Shown here piece after piece: positions 8,159-17,865 of a stretch of 64,000 nucleotides of DNA (the stretch's first letter is position 1; the number at the start of each line of letters is the position of its first letter). The position numbers and the translations under genes were made by a program. The DNA is from Salinicola socius. GTDB taxonomy: Bacteria; Pseudomonadota; Gammaproteobacteria; Pseudomonadales; Halomonadaceae. The stretch is taken from the NCBI RefSeq assembly GCF_001937195.1, contig NZ_MSDO01000003.1, positions 124,001-188,000 on the forward strand, in the 5' to 3' direction. The notes beneath the pieces are model-generated. The model had not been told where the DNA came from. It searched no databases and worked only from the letters and a program-made list of their open reading frames with translations.

Positions 8159-8234
8159 CATCATGGCGAGAGACGACGTGACTCGCTGCCGGCCCGCACG
8201 CCACTCCGGCAGCGCCATCAAGGATTTACGACGC

Positions 8235-9383
8235 ATGAATTCCCGATCGAAGTGCTGCCATGTCTTTGTGGGCATTGCCGGCGGCCTTCTACTTTCCGCC
8301 CTTCCCGTGACCGCCACGGCGGCGGATGCCGTGGGCAGCGCTCCACAACGTACGTTCTGGTCATCACTGGCGCTCCAGGAGCGGCACGCCCCCGACGCCT
8401 GGACTCGTCTGCGTCAAGGGCTGCGACTCTCTCACGAGACGGACAATCCACGCGTTGCCAAGTGGCTGGAGTGGTATCGCGAGCATCCCCGACACGTCGA
8501 GCGAGTGGCGGCCCAGGCAAAACCCTGGCTGCGCTGGGTCACTCTGCAGCTGGAATCTCACCATCTGCCCAGCGAGATCGCGCTGCTGCCGTTCATCGAG
8601 AGCGGCTACGATCCGACGGCCACCAACCCCGGAGGCGCGGCGGGTCTCTGGCAATTCATGCCCGGCACCGGCGATGCCATGGGTCTCTCGCGCACGGCCT
8701 GGTACGACGGCCGCCACGATGTCGTTGCCGCCACTAAAGCCGCCATGGACTATATCCGACAGCAGGCCGATCGCTGGTATGACGGCGATCTGCTGTTGGG
8801 GCTGGCCGCATACAACGCAGGCGCCGGCACAGTGAACGCCGCCCGGAACGCCGCAGCCAATCGCGGCGATCCGATCGATTACTGGCATCTACGCCTGCCT
8901 GCCGAGACCATGGCCTACATTCCGCGTCTGCTGGCACTATCGGAAGTGATTGCAAAGCCGGAACAGTATGGCGTGGTGCTGCCCTCGATTCCCGACAAGA
9001 CCCAGTTTGCCCAGGTCGCGACCGACGGCCCGCTGACGCTATCGCTGGCGGCCAATCTCGCAGGTGTCGATCCGCAGACGCTGCGCAAGCTGAATCCGGG
9101 CTTCAAACGGGCGTCGACTCGTCCTCGCGACGATGCCACCATCCTGGTGCCGGTGGCGGCGAAGCAGCGGTTCCTCGCCAATCTGGCGACGCTACCCGCC
9201 ACCGAGCGCACGGTGCTCAATCGCTATGTCGTCCGAAAAGGGGATACCCTGTCGGCGATCGCCGCACGCTTTGGCGCCAGCGTCGGCGAGATCCGTCGCG
9301 AAAACGGTATCCACGGCAGCAAGATCCGCATCGGACAAACGCTGGCCGTCCCGGCCACGGCGCTGGCACAGAACGCGCAGTAG
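8235..9383 (+). CDS. mltD: Membrane-bound lytic murein transglycosylase D-like, with LysM
   Basis: A family 1D lytic transglycosylase that cleaves peptidoglycan to 1,6-anhydro muropeptides. The signal peptide (FVGIAGGLLLSALPVTATAADA) is followed by the SLT domain with catalytic Glu122 in LLPFIESGYDPTATNPGGAAG and GLWQFMPGTG. One convincing C-terminal LysM (YVVRKGDTLSAIAARFG) and a weaker LysM-like stretch precede the end. Unlike E. coli MltD there is no lipobox cysteine after the hydrophobic core, so this copy looks secreted or periplasmic rather than lipid-anchored. ATG 8235 gives a proper signal peptide; a start at 8136 would overlap gloB. mltD next to gloB is the E. coli arrangement. Confidence 0.9.
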   Translation: MNSRSKCCHVFVGIAGGLLLSALPVTATAADAVGSAPQRTFWSSLALQERHAPDAWTRLRQGLRLSHETDNPRVAKWLEWYREHPRHVERVAAQAKPWLRWVTLQLESHHLPSEIALLPFIESGYDPTATNPGGAAGLWQFMPGTGDAMGLSRTAWYDGRHDVVAATKAAMDYIRQQADRWYDGDLLLGLAAYNAGAGTVNAARNAAANRGDPIDYWHLRLPAETMAYIPRLLALSEVIAKPEQYGVVLPSIPDKTQFAQVATDGPLTLSLAANLAGVDPQTLRKLNPGFKRASTRPRDDATILVPVAAKQRFLANLATLPATERTVLNRYVVRKGDTLSAIAARFGASVGEIRRENGIHGSKIRIGQTLAVPATALAQNAQ

Positions 9384-9538
9384 ATATCGCTTTGATGTCG
9401 CGACGATTGCCAGTAAAACGGGTTCCATTGCGGAGATTCCCGGTGCTGCGATGATGGCCGATGTGCTGGTTACCGCTACTGCGTTCCACACTTTTCAGCG
9501 TCCACACTGGCGCCCGTACCCAGAGAAGGATGTCGACG

Positions 9539-11410
9539 ATGGCTGGATTCCGATGGCTCGTGGCCGCTGCCACGCTGGCGCTGGCCATCCCGCTGTCTGC
9601 CTCTGCCAACGCCCCGCAGCACAATGCCGGGGAGGCGGGAGATAGGAAAGTCGACCGCGTGGCGACCGTGCATGCCATCGCGCTCTATGACGATCCGGCG
9701 CTCCCCGCCAACTTCGATCATCTGCCCTACGCCAATCCTGCCGCCCCCAAAGGCGGTACGTTGCGTCGCGCTGCCAACGGTAGCTTCGACTCCACCAACC
9801 CGTTCATCATCCAGGGGACGCCCGCCGACGGTCTCAACCAGATCTACGATACGCTGATGGAAGCCAGCGCCGATGAGCCTTTCACCATGTACGGGCTGCT
9901 GGCTGGCGGCATCCGACTCGATCCCGATCGTCACTGGATGGAAGTCGATATCCGACCGGAAGCGCGTTTCCACGACGGCACGCCGGTCACCGCAAAAGAT
10001 GTCGTATTCAGCTTTCGCCTGCTGCGAGACAAGGGATCGCCCTTCTATCGCGCCTATTACGCCAGCGTCGAATCGGTCTCGGCTCTCGGCGAGCGCACCG
10101 TGCGGTTCGTGTTCTCCAACAATCAATCGCGGGAACTCCCGCTGATCCTGGGTCAATTGCCGGTATTGCCGGAACACTACTGGCGAAACCGGGACTTCAC
10201 CAAGCCGACGCTCGACAAGCTCATGGGTTCCGGCCCCTACGAAATCGCCGAGGTCGATCCCGGCCGACGCATCGTCTATCGCCGGGTCGATGATTACTGG
10301 GGCCGAGATCTGCCGCTCAATCGCGGACGCTACAACATCGACCGGCTGGTCTACGACTACTTCCGCGATCAGTCGGTGGCATTGGAGGCATTCCTTGCCG
10401 GCGCGCTGGACATGCGCGTCGAAAGCAGTGCCAAGAACTGGGCCACGGCCTACGACACGCCGGCCGTCGACGACGGAGCGATCCAGCAGGTGATCGTCCC
10501 CGACGGTCAGCCAGCGGGGATGCAGGGCTACGTGTTCAACACCCGTCGCGACAAGCTGTCGGATCCCAAGGTTCGCCGCGCGCTCGGCCTGGTATTCGAC
10601 TTCGACTGGATCAACCAGCACCTGTTCTACGGCGCCTATCAACGTACCGAGAGTTTCTTCCAGAACTCGGAGATGGCTGCGCAAGGTCTGCCCGGTAAAG
10701 AAGAGCTGAAGCTGCTCTCGCCCTACCGCGACCGACTACCGGCCGCCGTATTCGACCAGCAGCTTCCCATACCGCACCCGCAAGCCCTGCGTCCGAGACT
10801 GCGCGAGGCACTGAATCTGCTGCGCGAGGCCGGTTACGACGTGCGGGACGGGACGTTGGTGAATCTCGAGACCGGCCAGCCGTTCACCCTGGAATTCCTG
10901 CTCTACGACAGTCAGTGGGAACGCATCACCCAGCCGTTCGCGCGCAATCTCGAGCGGCTCGGCATCCAGAGCAAGATTCGCGTGGTCGACGTCAACCAGT
11001 ACCTCGATCGCCTCCGCCGATTCCAGTTCGACATGATCGTCGGCAGCTATCCTCAGTCGGCCAACCCTGGCAACGAGCAGCGGGACTTCTGGACCAGCGA
11101 GTACGCCGACGTGCCGCAGAGCCGCAACCTGGCGGGCGTCAACGATCCCGTCGTCGACGCCCTGGTCGACGACTTGATCCAGGCCGACAGCCGGAGCACG
11201 CTGGACACGGCCTCCCGAGCCCTCGATCGGGTGCTGCGCTGGGGCTTCTACGTCGTCCCGCAGTGGAATTTCGACGGAACTCGTGTCGCCGTCTGGGACA
11301 AGTTCGGCTACCCTCGCCCATTCCCGAGCTATACGCCCGACTTCACGGTGTGGTGGGTCGATGCCGATCGGGCCCGGGCGATCACCGCGCGCCAGCGCGG
11401 CCAGGAGTGA
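9539..11410 (+). CDS. yejA: Peptide/microcin C ABC importer, substrate-binding protein YejA
   Basis: A family 5 extracellular solute-binding protein of about 623 residues. The signal peptide FRWLVAAATLALAIPLSASANA is followed by the long SBP_bac_5 domain (AAPKGGTLRRAANGSFDSTNPF, GGIRLDPD--WMEVDIRPEARFHDG, GSGPYEIAEVDPGRRIVYRR). YejA feeds oligopeptides, and in E. coli the peptide antibiotic microcin C, to YejBEF. ATG 9539 has AAGG nine nt upstream, better placed than the in-frame ATG at 9530. First gene of the yejABEF operon; yejB begins 9 nt after its stop. Confidence 0.92.
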   Translation: MAGFRWLVAAATLALAIPLSASANAPQHNAGEAGDRKVDRVATVHAIALYDDPALPANFDHLPYANPAAPKGGTLRRAANGSFDSTNPFIIQGTPADGLNQIYDTLMEASADEPFTMYGLLAGGIRLDPDRHWMEVDIRPEARFHDGTPVTAKDVVFSFRLLRDKGSPFYRAYYASVESVSALGERTVRFVFSNNQSRELPLILGQLPVLPEHYWRNRDFTKPTLDKLMGSGPYEIAEVDPGRRIVYRRVDDYWGRDLPLNRGRYNIDRLVYDYFRDQSVALEAFLAGALDMRVESSAKNWATAYDTPAVDDGAIQQVIVPDGQPAGMQGYVFNTRRDKLSDPKVRRALGLVFDFDWINQHLFYGAYQRTESFFQNSEMAAQGLPGKEELKLLSPYRDRLPAAVFDQQLPIPHPQALRPRLREALNLLREAGYDVRDGTLVNLETGQPFTLEFLLYDSQWERITQPFARNLERLGIQSKIRVVDVNQYLDRLRRFQFDMIVGSYPQSANPGNEQRDFWTSEYADVPQSRNLAGVNDPVVDALVDDLIQADSRSTLDTASRALDRVLRWGFYVVPQWNFDGTRVAVWDKFGYPRPFPSYTPDFTVWWVDADRARAITARQRGQE

Positions 11411-11419
11411 TTGACGATC

Positions 11420-12505
11420 ATGGCCAGCTATATCGTTCGCCGTCTGTTGCTGATGATCCCGACCCTGTTGGGCATCCTGCTGCTCAACTTCATCATCGTG
11501 CAGGCCGCACCCGGCGGCCCGATCGATCAGATGATGGCCCGCTTCGAGGGGCTGAACAGCAATGCCAGCACCGGTCTGGAAAGTGGCGGTGGTGACGGCA
11601 ATAGCGGTGGCAACACAGGCGGCAGCTCGCAGCGTTTCAGCGGCGCCAACGAAGAGCTGCGCCAGGCGCTGACCGAGGAGTACGGCTTCGACAGGCCAGC
11701 CTGGGAACGTTTCGGGCTGATGCTCAAGGACTACGCCACGTTCGATCTGGGCGACAGTCTGTTCCGCGGCCAGCCGGTCATCGATCTGGTACTGGATCGG
11801 CTGCCGGTGTCGATCTCGCTGGGGCTGTGGACCACGCTGCTGGTCTATCTCATTTCGATTCCGCTGGGCATTCGCAAGGCGCTACGCCATGGCAGCGCTT
11901 TCGACGTCTGGTCGTCGGGCGCGGTGGTGATCGGCTACGCGATTCCCGGCTTCCTGTTCGCCATCCTGCTGATCGTGGTGTTCGCCGGCGGCAGCTACTG
12001 GAACTGGTTCCCGCTGCGCGGGCTGACGTCGTCCAACTTCAACGAACTGTCGCTGCTCGGCAAGATCCAGGACTATTTCTGGCATATCACGCTGCCGGTC
12101 CTCGCCTCGGCCATCGGCAGTTTCGCCACGTTGACCATGCTCACCAAGAACAGTTTCCTCGACGAAATCCACAAGCAGTACGTGCTGACGGCAAGAGCCA
12201 AGGGCGCCTCGGAACGCCGCGTGCTGTACGGCCACGTCTTCCGCAACGCCATGCTGATCATCATCGCCGGAATGCCGGCGGCGCTGATCGGCATCCTGTT
12301 CACCGGCTCGCTGCTGATCGAGGTGATCTTCTCCCTCAACGGCCTGGGTCTGCTGGGATTCGAGGCCGTGATGCAGCGCGACTATCCACTGATCTTCGGC
12401 ACGCTCTATCTCTACACGCTGATCGGGTTGGTACTCAAGCTGGTCTCGGATCTGACCTACGTCTGGGTCGACCCTCGCATCGATTTCGGCACCCGGGAGT
12501 CCTGA
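11420..12505 (+). CDS. yejB: Peptide ABC importer permease YejB
   Basis: A binding-protein-dependent permease with about six membrane segments, closely matching E. coli YejB: it begins [21 protein letters not shown] and contains [30 protein letters not shown] in two pieces. The EAA loop is at [21 protein letters not shown], and the end is [15 protein letters not shown]. Between helix 1 and the conserved domain lies a Gly/Ser/Asn-rich linker (about residues 45-75), where E. coli also has a variable stretch. The ATG at 11420 is preferred to a TTG directly after the yejA stop. The TGA overlaps the yejE ATG (TGATG). Confidence 0.93.
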   Translation: MASYIVRRLLLMIPTLLGILLLNFIIVQAAPGGPIDQMMARFEGLNSNASTGLESGGGDGNSGGNTGGSSQRFSGANEELRQALTEEYGFDRPAWERFGLMLKDYATFDLGDSLFRGQPVIDLVLDRLPVSISLGLWTTLLVYLISIPLGIRKALRHGSAFDVWSSGAVVIGYAIPGFLFAILLIVVFAGGSYWNWFPLRGLTSSNFNELSLLGKIQDYFWHITLPVLASAIGSFATLTMLTKNSFLDEIHKQYVLTARAKGASERRVLYGHVFRNAMLIIIAGMPAALIGILFTGSLLIEVIFSLNGLGLLGFEAVMQRDYPLIFGTLYLYTLIGLVLKLVSDLTYVWVDPRIDFGTRES

Positions 12506-13620
12506 TGACATCGAGCCACCGTAGGCGATTGTCGCCAATCACTCAGCGCCGTCTCGAGGTCTTCCGCGCCAATCGTCGCGCCGTCTGGTCGCTGTGGATC
12601 TTCGGCCTGCTGTTCATCGTCAGCCTGGGTGCCGAGCTGGTCGCCAACGACAAGCCGATCGTGATGCAGTACGACGGCCACTGGTACGTGCCGCTGCTGG
12701 TGGACTATCCCGAGACCGAATTCGACGGTTTCCTGCCAACGACGACGGACTATCGCGATCCCGTGGTTTTCGAGCAGATCGCCAGCAACGGCTGGATGCT
12801 GTGGCCACCGGTGCCGTTTTCCTACCAGACGCTCGATCGCGACGTGCGCGGCCCGGTGCCCTCGCCGCCCGGCAGCCGCCACTGGCTGGGAACCGATGAT
12901 CAGGGCCGTGACGTGTTTGCCCGCGTCCTCTACGGTTTTCGACTGTCGGTGGCCTTCGCCCTCGCGCTCACCATCGGCTCGATTTTTCTGGGCGTCGTGA
13001 TCGGCGGCGTGCAGGGTTATTTCGGCGGCAAGATCGACCTGATCGGCCAACGTCTGATCGAGATCTGGTCAGGATTGCCGGTGCTGTTCCTGCTGATCAT
13101 TCTCGCCAGCCTGGTCGAGCCCAACATCTGGTGGCTGCTGGGCATCATGCTGCTGTTTTCCTGGCTGGGCCTGGTGGACATCGTTCGTGCGGAATTTCTG
13201 CGCGCCCGCAATCTGGAATATGTCAGAGCCGCTCGCGCCATGGGCCTGCCCTCGCGCCTGATCATGCGTCGGCACGTACTGCCCAATGCGATGGTCGCGA
13301 CGCTGACGTTCATCCCGTTTCTCTTCACCGGCGCGATCACCACCCTGACCGCACTGGACTTTCTAGGGTTCGGGCTGCCGCCGGGTTCGCCGTCATTGGG
13401 CGAGCTGGTCGCCCAGGGCAAGAACAATCTTCAGGCGCCGTGGCTCGGGGTGACTGCGTTCCTCACCCTGAGCGTGATGTTGTCGCTGCTGGTATTCATC
13501 GGGGAAGGTCTGCGTGATGCTTTCGATCCGCGCCACATTCCCACTTCGACTCAGATCAAGCGCGCCGGGAGTCCAACTGGGCGCCCATCCGATAGCCCGC
13601 GCCAGGAAAGCCTGCCATGA
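12505..13620 (+). CDS. yejE: Peptide ABC importer permease YejE
   Basis: A 371-residue partner permease. It has an N-terminal helix (WSLWIFGLLFIVSLGAEL), a periplasmic domain with DGFLPTTTDYRDP typical of YejE, the core HWLGTDDQGRDVFARVLYG, and the EAA loop ARAMGLPSRLIMRRHVLPNA. It starts at ATG 12505, overlapping the yejB stop by one base. A much longer open frame from 11827 is antisense-free noise inside yejB. The stop overlaps yejF by four bases (ATGA). Confidence 0.93.
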   Translation: MTSSHRRRLSPITQRRLEVFRANRRAVWSLWIFGLLFIVSLGAELVANDKPIVMQYDGHWYVPLLVDYPETEFDGFLPTTTDYRDPVVFEQIASNGWMLWPPVPFSYQTLDRDVRGPVPSPPGSRHWLGTDDQGRDVFARVLYGFRLSVAFALALTIGSIFLGVVIGGVQGYFGGKIDLIGQRLIEIWSGLPVLFLLIILASLVEPNIWWLLGIMLLFSWLGLVDIVRAEFLRARNLEYVRAARAMGLPSRLIMRRHVLPNAMVATLTFIPFLFTGAITTLTALDFLGFGLPPGSPSLGELVAQGKNNLQAPWLGVTAFLTLSVMLSLLVFIGEGLRDAFDPRHIPTSTQIKRAGSPTGRPSDSPRQESLP

Positions 13621-15200
13621 GCGACAAGCGACTGTTCGAACTGCGTCAGCTGACTATCCGCTTCGGTGCCCACACGGCGGTCAATTCACTGGATCTGCAT
13701 GTCGATCGCGGAGAGACGGTGGCCATGGTCGGGGAATCCGGGTCGGGCAAGTCGGTCAGCGCGTTGGGAGCGCTGGGCTTGCTGCCGGCAGGCACCGAAA
13801 TCCAGGGCGAGCGGCGTTTCGACGGGCGTGATCTCGATACGCTCTCGGCTCGCCAATGGAACGCGCTACGCGGCGGTGAGATCGGCTTCATCTTCCAGGA
13901 GCCGATGACGTCGCTCAACCCGTTGCACAGCGTTGGCAAACAGTTGGGGGAAACCCTGCGTCTGCATCAAGGGCTCCGAGGCGAAGCCGCCAAACGCCGC
14001 ATTAGAGAGCTACTGGCTCAGGTCAAGCTGCCCAGAGTCGATGAACTGATGTCGTCCTGGCCCCATCAGCTCTCCGGCGGACAGCGCCAGCGGGTGATGA
14101 TCGCGATGGCGATCGCCAACGATCCACAATTGCTGATCGCCGATGAACCCACCACGGCGCTGGATGTGACGGTTCAGCGGGACATTCTGGCACTTCTGGG
14201 CGATCTGCGTGATCGCTACGCCATGGGCCTGCTGCTGATCAGCCACGATCTCAATCTGGTGCGTCGTCATGCCGACCGCGTCGTCGTCATGCGTCATGGC
14301 GAACATGTGGAGTCCGGCCCCACACCGACCGTCTTCGACTCGCCGCAGGCGACCTATACCCGTCAGCTGATCGATGCCGTACCCGACGGACGGCCCGTTC
14401 CGCTGCAAGATGACGCCAAGCCACTGCTGAAGGCAAACCAGCTCAGCGTCACCTTCCCTCGGCCCAAGCCCTTCCTGCGCCCCCGGCCGCCCGCCTTCGT
14501 CGCGGTCGAACCGCTGTCGTTGCAACTGCGTCAGGGAGAGACGCTAGGCGTGGTGGGTGAATCCGGCTCCGGCAAGACCACCCTGGCATCGGCGCTGATT
14601 CGGCTGCTGCCGGCCAGCGGCGAGATCCATTTCGCCGACCAACGTCTCGACTTACTGAGCGGCGATGCGCTGAGACGACAGCGGCGCGGCTTCCAGATTG
14701 TGTTTCAGGATCCCTACGGTTCGCTGTCACCGCGAATGCCGGTGGCCGATATCATCAGCGAGGGCCTGCGCTTCCACCATCCCGAGCTCGAGGAAGCGGC
14801 CGTGGCCGAGCGTATTGCCGAAGCGCTCCGGGACGTCGACCTGCCGCCGGATTGCGGCCGCCGCTACCCGCATGAATTCTCCGGTGGCCAGCGCCAGCGC
14901 ATCGCCATCGCACGCGCCCTGATTCTCAAGCCGAGACTGCTGGTGCTCGACGAACCCACGTCGGCACTCGATCGCACGGTGCAGAAACAGTTGATCGAGC
15001 TGCTGCGCAACGTTCAGACCAGGCACGGCCTCAGCTACCTGTTCATCAGTCACGATCTGGCCGTCGTTCGAGCGATGGCGCACCGGATGCTGGTGTTGAA
15101 AGATGGCAAGGTCGTCGAACAGGGAGAGTGTGAAGCGCTGCTGGAAGCGCCTCGATCGCCTTATACCCAAGCATTGATCGAGGCTTCTGCGCTCTCGTGA
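13617..15200 (+). CDS. yejF: Peptide ABC importer ATPase YejF (two ABC domains)
   Basis: A 527-residue double ATPase. Domain 1 has Walker A GESGSGKS at residues 39-46, signature LSGGQRQR and Walker [13 protein letters not shown]. Domain 2 has Walker [10 protein letters not shown] near residue 316, signature FSGGQRQR and [12 protein letters not shown]. Each domain carries the switch His ([16 protein letters not shown]). It powers YejBE and the start overlaps yejE by ATGA. I see no clear intrinsic terminator in the 90 nt before the convergent rsuA. Confidence 0.95.
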   Translation: MSDKRLFELRQLTIRFGAHTAVNSLDLHVDRGETVAMVGESGSGKSVSALGALGLLPAGTEIQGERRFDGRDLDTLSARQWNALRGGEIGFIFQEPMTSLNPLHSVGKQLGETLRLHQGLRGEAAKRRIRELLAQVKLPRVDELMSSWPHQLSGGQRQRVMIAMAIANDPQLLIADEPTTALDVTVQRDILALLGDLRDRYAMGLLLISHDLNLVRRHADRVVVMRHGEHVESGPTPTVFDSPQATYTRQLIDAVPDGRPVPLQDDAKPLLKANQLSVTFPRPKPFLRPRPPAFVAVEPLSLQLRQGETLGVVGESGSGKTTLASALIRLLPASGEIHFADQRLDLLSGDALRRQRRGFQIVFQDPYGSLSPRMPVADIISEGLRFHHPELEEAAVAERIAEALRDVDLPPDCGRRYPHEFSGGQRQRIAIARALILKPRLLVLDEPTSALDRTVQKQLIELLRNVQTRHGLSYLFISHDLAVVRAMAHRMLVLKDGKVVEQGECEALLEAPRSPYTQALIEASALS

Positions 15201-15290
15201 CAATCAAGAAGGTGTCTTTGTTCGATATCATAAGATAACGGTATAAATTTTTCCCCACCCAACTTCTTTCAGACGCCTATCTTCTACGGC

Positions 15291-15992
15291 TCAGAACGCG
15301 GCGATCTCTTCCGGGCGCAGATAGCGGCACTCGCCGGGCTCGAGATCCGGATCGAGTTCCAGCGGACCAATGGCCTCGCGATGCAATGCCTCGACCGTAT
15401 GCCCCACTGCCGTCAGCATGCGCCGAACCAGATGGTAGCGACCTTCGGTCACGCCGATCAGCACTTCGGTGTCGTTCACGGCTTCGAAAGTGGCAGGCCG
15501 GGTCGGTCTTTCGTCGCCGTTGAGCTCGACGCCCTCGTCGAACTGCCGTGCGATTCGCTCGGCTTCGCCTTCCTCCAGGGGTTCACCCAACGTCGCGCGG
15601 TAGCGCTTAACGCAGGCGCGGTTCGGTGACGTCACCCGGTGCGTCCACTTGCCATCGTCGCTGATCAGCAGCAGCCCCGACGTGTCGAGATCCAACCGCC
15701 CTACTGGATGTACCCGTTCGATCTGCGGGATATCGATCAGGCTCAGCACGGAGGGATGGTGTGTCGGGCGCAGAGAACACTCGACACCTACCGGCTTGTG
15801 CATCATCAGATATCGCCAGCCGACACGCTCCAGCGTGTCGCCCTGCCATCGCACCACCTGGTCATCGGAGACCTGATAGGAGGCGTCTCGCGTCACTTCG
15901 CCATCGACGCTGACCTCGAGCTGGCGCAGCGCGCGTTTGGCCTGGCTACGAGTGAGTTCCGTGGCCTCGCTAAGAAATCGATCCAACCGCAT
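15291..15992 (-). CDS. rsuA: 16S rRNA pseudouridine-516 synthase RsuA
   Basis: A 233-residue small-subunit pseudouridine synthase. It has an N-terminal S4 domain (MRLDRFLSEATELTRSQAKR), the catalytic Asp101 in GRLDLDTSGLLL, the KRYRATL strand and the C-terminal VTEGRYHLVRRMLTAVGH typical of the RsuA/RluBEF group. The length and the HKPVGVECS motif favour RsuA over the larger RluB/RluF. Convergent with yejF and divergent from rarD. Confidence 0.92.
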   Translation of the reverse strand: MRLDRFLSEATELTRSQAKRALRQLEVSVDGEVTRDASYQVSDDQVVRWQGDTLERVGWRYLMMHKPVGVECSLRPTHHPSVLSLIDIPQIERVHPVGRLDLDTSGLLLISDDGKWTHRVTSPNRACVKRYRATLGEPLEEGEAERIARQFDEGVELNGDERPTRPATFEAVNDTEVLIGVTEGRYHLVRRMLTAVGHTVEALHREAIGPLELDPDLEPGECRYLRPEEIAAF

Positions 15993-16130
15993 TGTCAGTC
16001 ATCCCAGTAAAAAGTGTCGGCATCTTGCCACGCCAGGAACGGGTCGCGAAATGTCTTTAGTGAATCAGGAACACGGTAACCGGATCGACGAACGCCACGC
16101 CCTCGAAGCCGAGAACCATTGACATGTCGG

Positions 16131-16153
16131 CCACAGGCGGCCACCGCCTGTGG
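16131..16153. repeat. Perfect inverted repeat upstream of rarD
   Basis: Ten-bp arms CCACAGGCGG / CCGCCTGTGG around a 3-nt loop, 41 nt before the rarD start. A TTGACA lies just upstream (16119-16124) but has no matching -10 at normal distance. There is no T-run, so it is more likely an operator or leader hairpin than a terminator. Confidence 0.55.
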
Positions 16154-16193
16154 GTCATGATAGATTACGGACTAAAGACACGGAGCGTCGATC

Positions 16194-17159
16194 ATGCCAA
16201 ATCCGGTAATGGATGAGTCGCAACCCCAGGCGGGCGGAACGGAAACCGCGACATCGCGGACTCTCGCTGACGACGCGCGTCGAGGCGTCGTGTTCGGACT
16301 CGCCGCTTACACTCTATGGGGCTGCTTTCCGCTGTTCTTTTCTCTCTTCGATGGCGTACCGGCCTTCGAGGTGCTGATCCAGCGAATCCTGTGGTCCTGT
16401 GCCTTCCTGGCGGTCGTTGTGACGTTGATGGGACGCTGGTCTGCCCTGCGCCGAAGTTTCTCCGAGCCTCGCGAGCTGGCCCAAAAGCTAGCCTGGAGTC
16501 TGGGTTGCGCGCTGCTCATCGCGCTGAACTGGGGGCTTTACATCTACGCGGTGGAAACCCATCACGTACTCGAGGCGAGTCTCGGCTATTTCATGACCCC
16601 ACTGGTCAACGTCGCCCTGGGCATGCTCGTTCTGCGCGAGCGACTTGGCCGCTGGCAGCTGGTGGCCATCGGCCTGGCGCTGATGGCAGTACTGTTGCAA
16701 CTCGTCCTGCTCGGCAAGCTACCCTGGATCAGCCTGGTGCTGGCACTGACATTCGGAACTTACGGCCTGCTGCGCAAGCGCGTCTCTCTGGATGCCCTGT
16801 CGAGCCTGCTGGTGGAAACGAGTCTACTGCTGCCACTGAGTCTGGCGGCGCTGATCTGGCTGTCATGGCACGGCCAATCCCACTTCGGCGACACCGCGCG
16901 GACCACCGCGCTGATGATCGTCAGCGGTATCGTCACCACGCTGCCCCTGCTCGCTTTCGCCGGCGCTGCACGACGACTGACACTCTCCACCGTCGGCTTT
17001 CTGATGTATCTCAACCCGACTCTGCAGTTTCTGCTGGCGCTGTGGGTCTTTGGCGAGTCAATCTCCTGGCCTCAGCTTGCGACGTTCGTGCTGATCTGGA
17101 TCGGGCTGGGCTTCTACTCGGTGGACACCTGGCGTCAGCATCGCAAGCTCGCACTCTGA
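16194..17159 (+). CDS. rarD: EamA-family transporter RarD
   Basis: A 321-residue ten-helix drug/metabolite transporter of the RarD type: GVVFGLAAYTLWGCFPLFFSLF, EVLIQRILWSCAF, WGLYIYAVETHHVLEASLGYF and LMYLNPTLQFLLALWVFGE are all close to the E. coli protein. Substrate unknown; the E. coli name reflects chloramphenicol sensitivity. It starts ATG 16194 with GGAGC before it. Divergent from rsuA, and followed by a GC-rich hairpin. Confidence 0.92.
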   Translation: MPNPVMDESQPQAGGTETATSRTLADDARRGVVFGLAAYTLWGCFPLFFSLFDGVPAFEVLIQRILWSCAFLAVVVTLMGRWSALRRSFSEPRELAQKLAWSLGCALLIALNWGLYIYAVETHHVLEASLGYFMTPLVNVALGMLVLRERLGRWQLVAIGLALMAVLLQLVLLGKLPWISLVLALTFGTYGLLRKRVSLDALSSLLVETSLLLPLSLAALIWLSWHGQSHFGDTARTTALMIVSGIVTTLPLLAFAGAARRLTLSTVGFLMYLNPTLQFLLALWVFGESISWPQLATFVLIWIGLGFYSVDTWRQHRKLAL

Positions 17160-17171
17160 AGCACGAACAAA

Positions 17172-17199
17172 GCCCGGCGGTTGTGGACAACGGCCGGGC
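17172..17199 (+). terminator. Possible terminator hairpin after rarD
   Basis: A perfect 7-bp GC stem (GCCCGGC / GCCGGGC) with a 14-nt loop that can itself pair (TTGT/ACAA), starting 12 nt after the rarD stop. It lacks a T-run, so termination is only possible. It lies between convergent rarD and fliE. Confidence 0.45.
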
Positions 17200-17233
17200 A
17201 TCGGTACAGCACGAGCGGAATCGCCGAGCGGCG

Positions 17234-17560
17234 TTAGACCTGCAGCCCCATGATCTCCTTGTATGAGGTCACCAGACGATTGCGCACCTGGACCCCCATA
17301 TCGAAGGCCACGCTGGCCTTCTGCATGTCGACCATAACGTCGTTCAACGCCACGTTGGGGTCGCCTGCCTGAAAGGACATTGCCTGCTGGTTGGCGGACT
17401 GCTGCATCTGATTGATGCGCCCGAGCGATGCCTGCAACTCACCAGCGAAACTACCGCTGGTCTCGGCAAGCGGAGACTGCGAGCCCGCGCTCTGTCCGCC
17501 GGCCTGGGCCGACAGAGCCTGCATCTGCTGAAGCACCGCTTGAATGGCTGGAGCACTCAT
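17234..17560 (-). CDS. fliE: Flagellar MS-ring/rod adaptor FliE
   Basis: A 108-residue FliE, the first rod component, which links the FliF ring to FlgB. The C-terminal half (GDPNVALNDVMVDMQKASVAFDMGVQVRNRLVTSYKEIMGLQV, given here only as a position: about residues 66-108) is nearly family consensus. The ATG at 17560 has AGGA eight nt upstream; the open frame back to 17698 is not FliE-like. Single gene divergent from fliF, as in enteric bacteria. Confidence 0.95.
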   Translation of the reverse strand: MSAPAIQAVLQQMQALSAQAGGQSAGSQSPLAETSGSFAGELQASLGRINQMQQSANQQAMSFQAGDPNVALNDVMVDMQKASVAFDMGVQVRNRLVTSYKEIMGLQV

Positions 17561-17865
17561 GAAGATTTTCCTGTGTGACGGCGCCGGTGCGGGAGGCGAC
17601 AGGACCGTCGGTGGATTCGACGCTCGCAGCCTATCAACAGCAAGCCAACCACTATCGCGGTAAATGCGCCTGAAAACAGCGGCTTTTCCCACCTTCACCG
17701 TTAACAGACCGACACATAATGGCTGCCATCAAACTAACGCCCCGCCCAGGACCGCATCGGAACGACTCTCCGAGCGTGCCAGGAGACGGATGAGCAGACG
17801 CGTTGCAGGGAGCAGATTACTGCTATGTTGTCGAGTCGCACCACGTGCCATGATCGGAGCCCGAC
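17561..17865. promoter_or_regulatory. Divergent fliE / fliF control region
   Basis: 305 nt without a gene. It must hold both the leftward fliE and the rightward fliF promoters. I find no sigma-28 GCCGATAA and no convincing -24/-12 sigma-54 pair. A TATGTT at about 17824-17829 could be a -10 for fliF. The absence of clear -35 boxes would fit activator-dependent (FlhDC-type) class II promoters, but I cannot recognise an activator site here. Confidence 0.4.

Noticed and set aside
9476-10684. 402-codon minus-strand frame across yejA
   Set aside because: Shadow of yejA: composition typical of antisense high-GC frames, no motif or ribosome site.
11827-12504. Upstream extension of the yejE reading frame
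   Set aside because: Out-of-frame reading of yejB; YejE homology starts at ATG 12505.
17561-17865. Sigma-54 promoter for fliE or fliF
   Set aside because: No GG-N10-GC pair with acceptable -24/-12 context on either strand.
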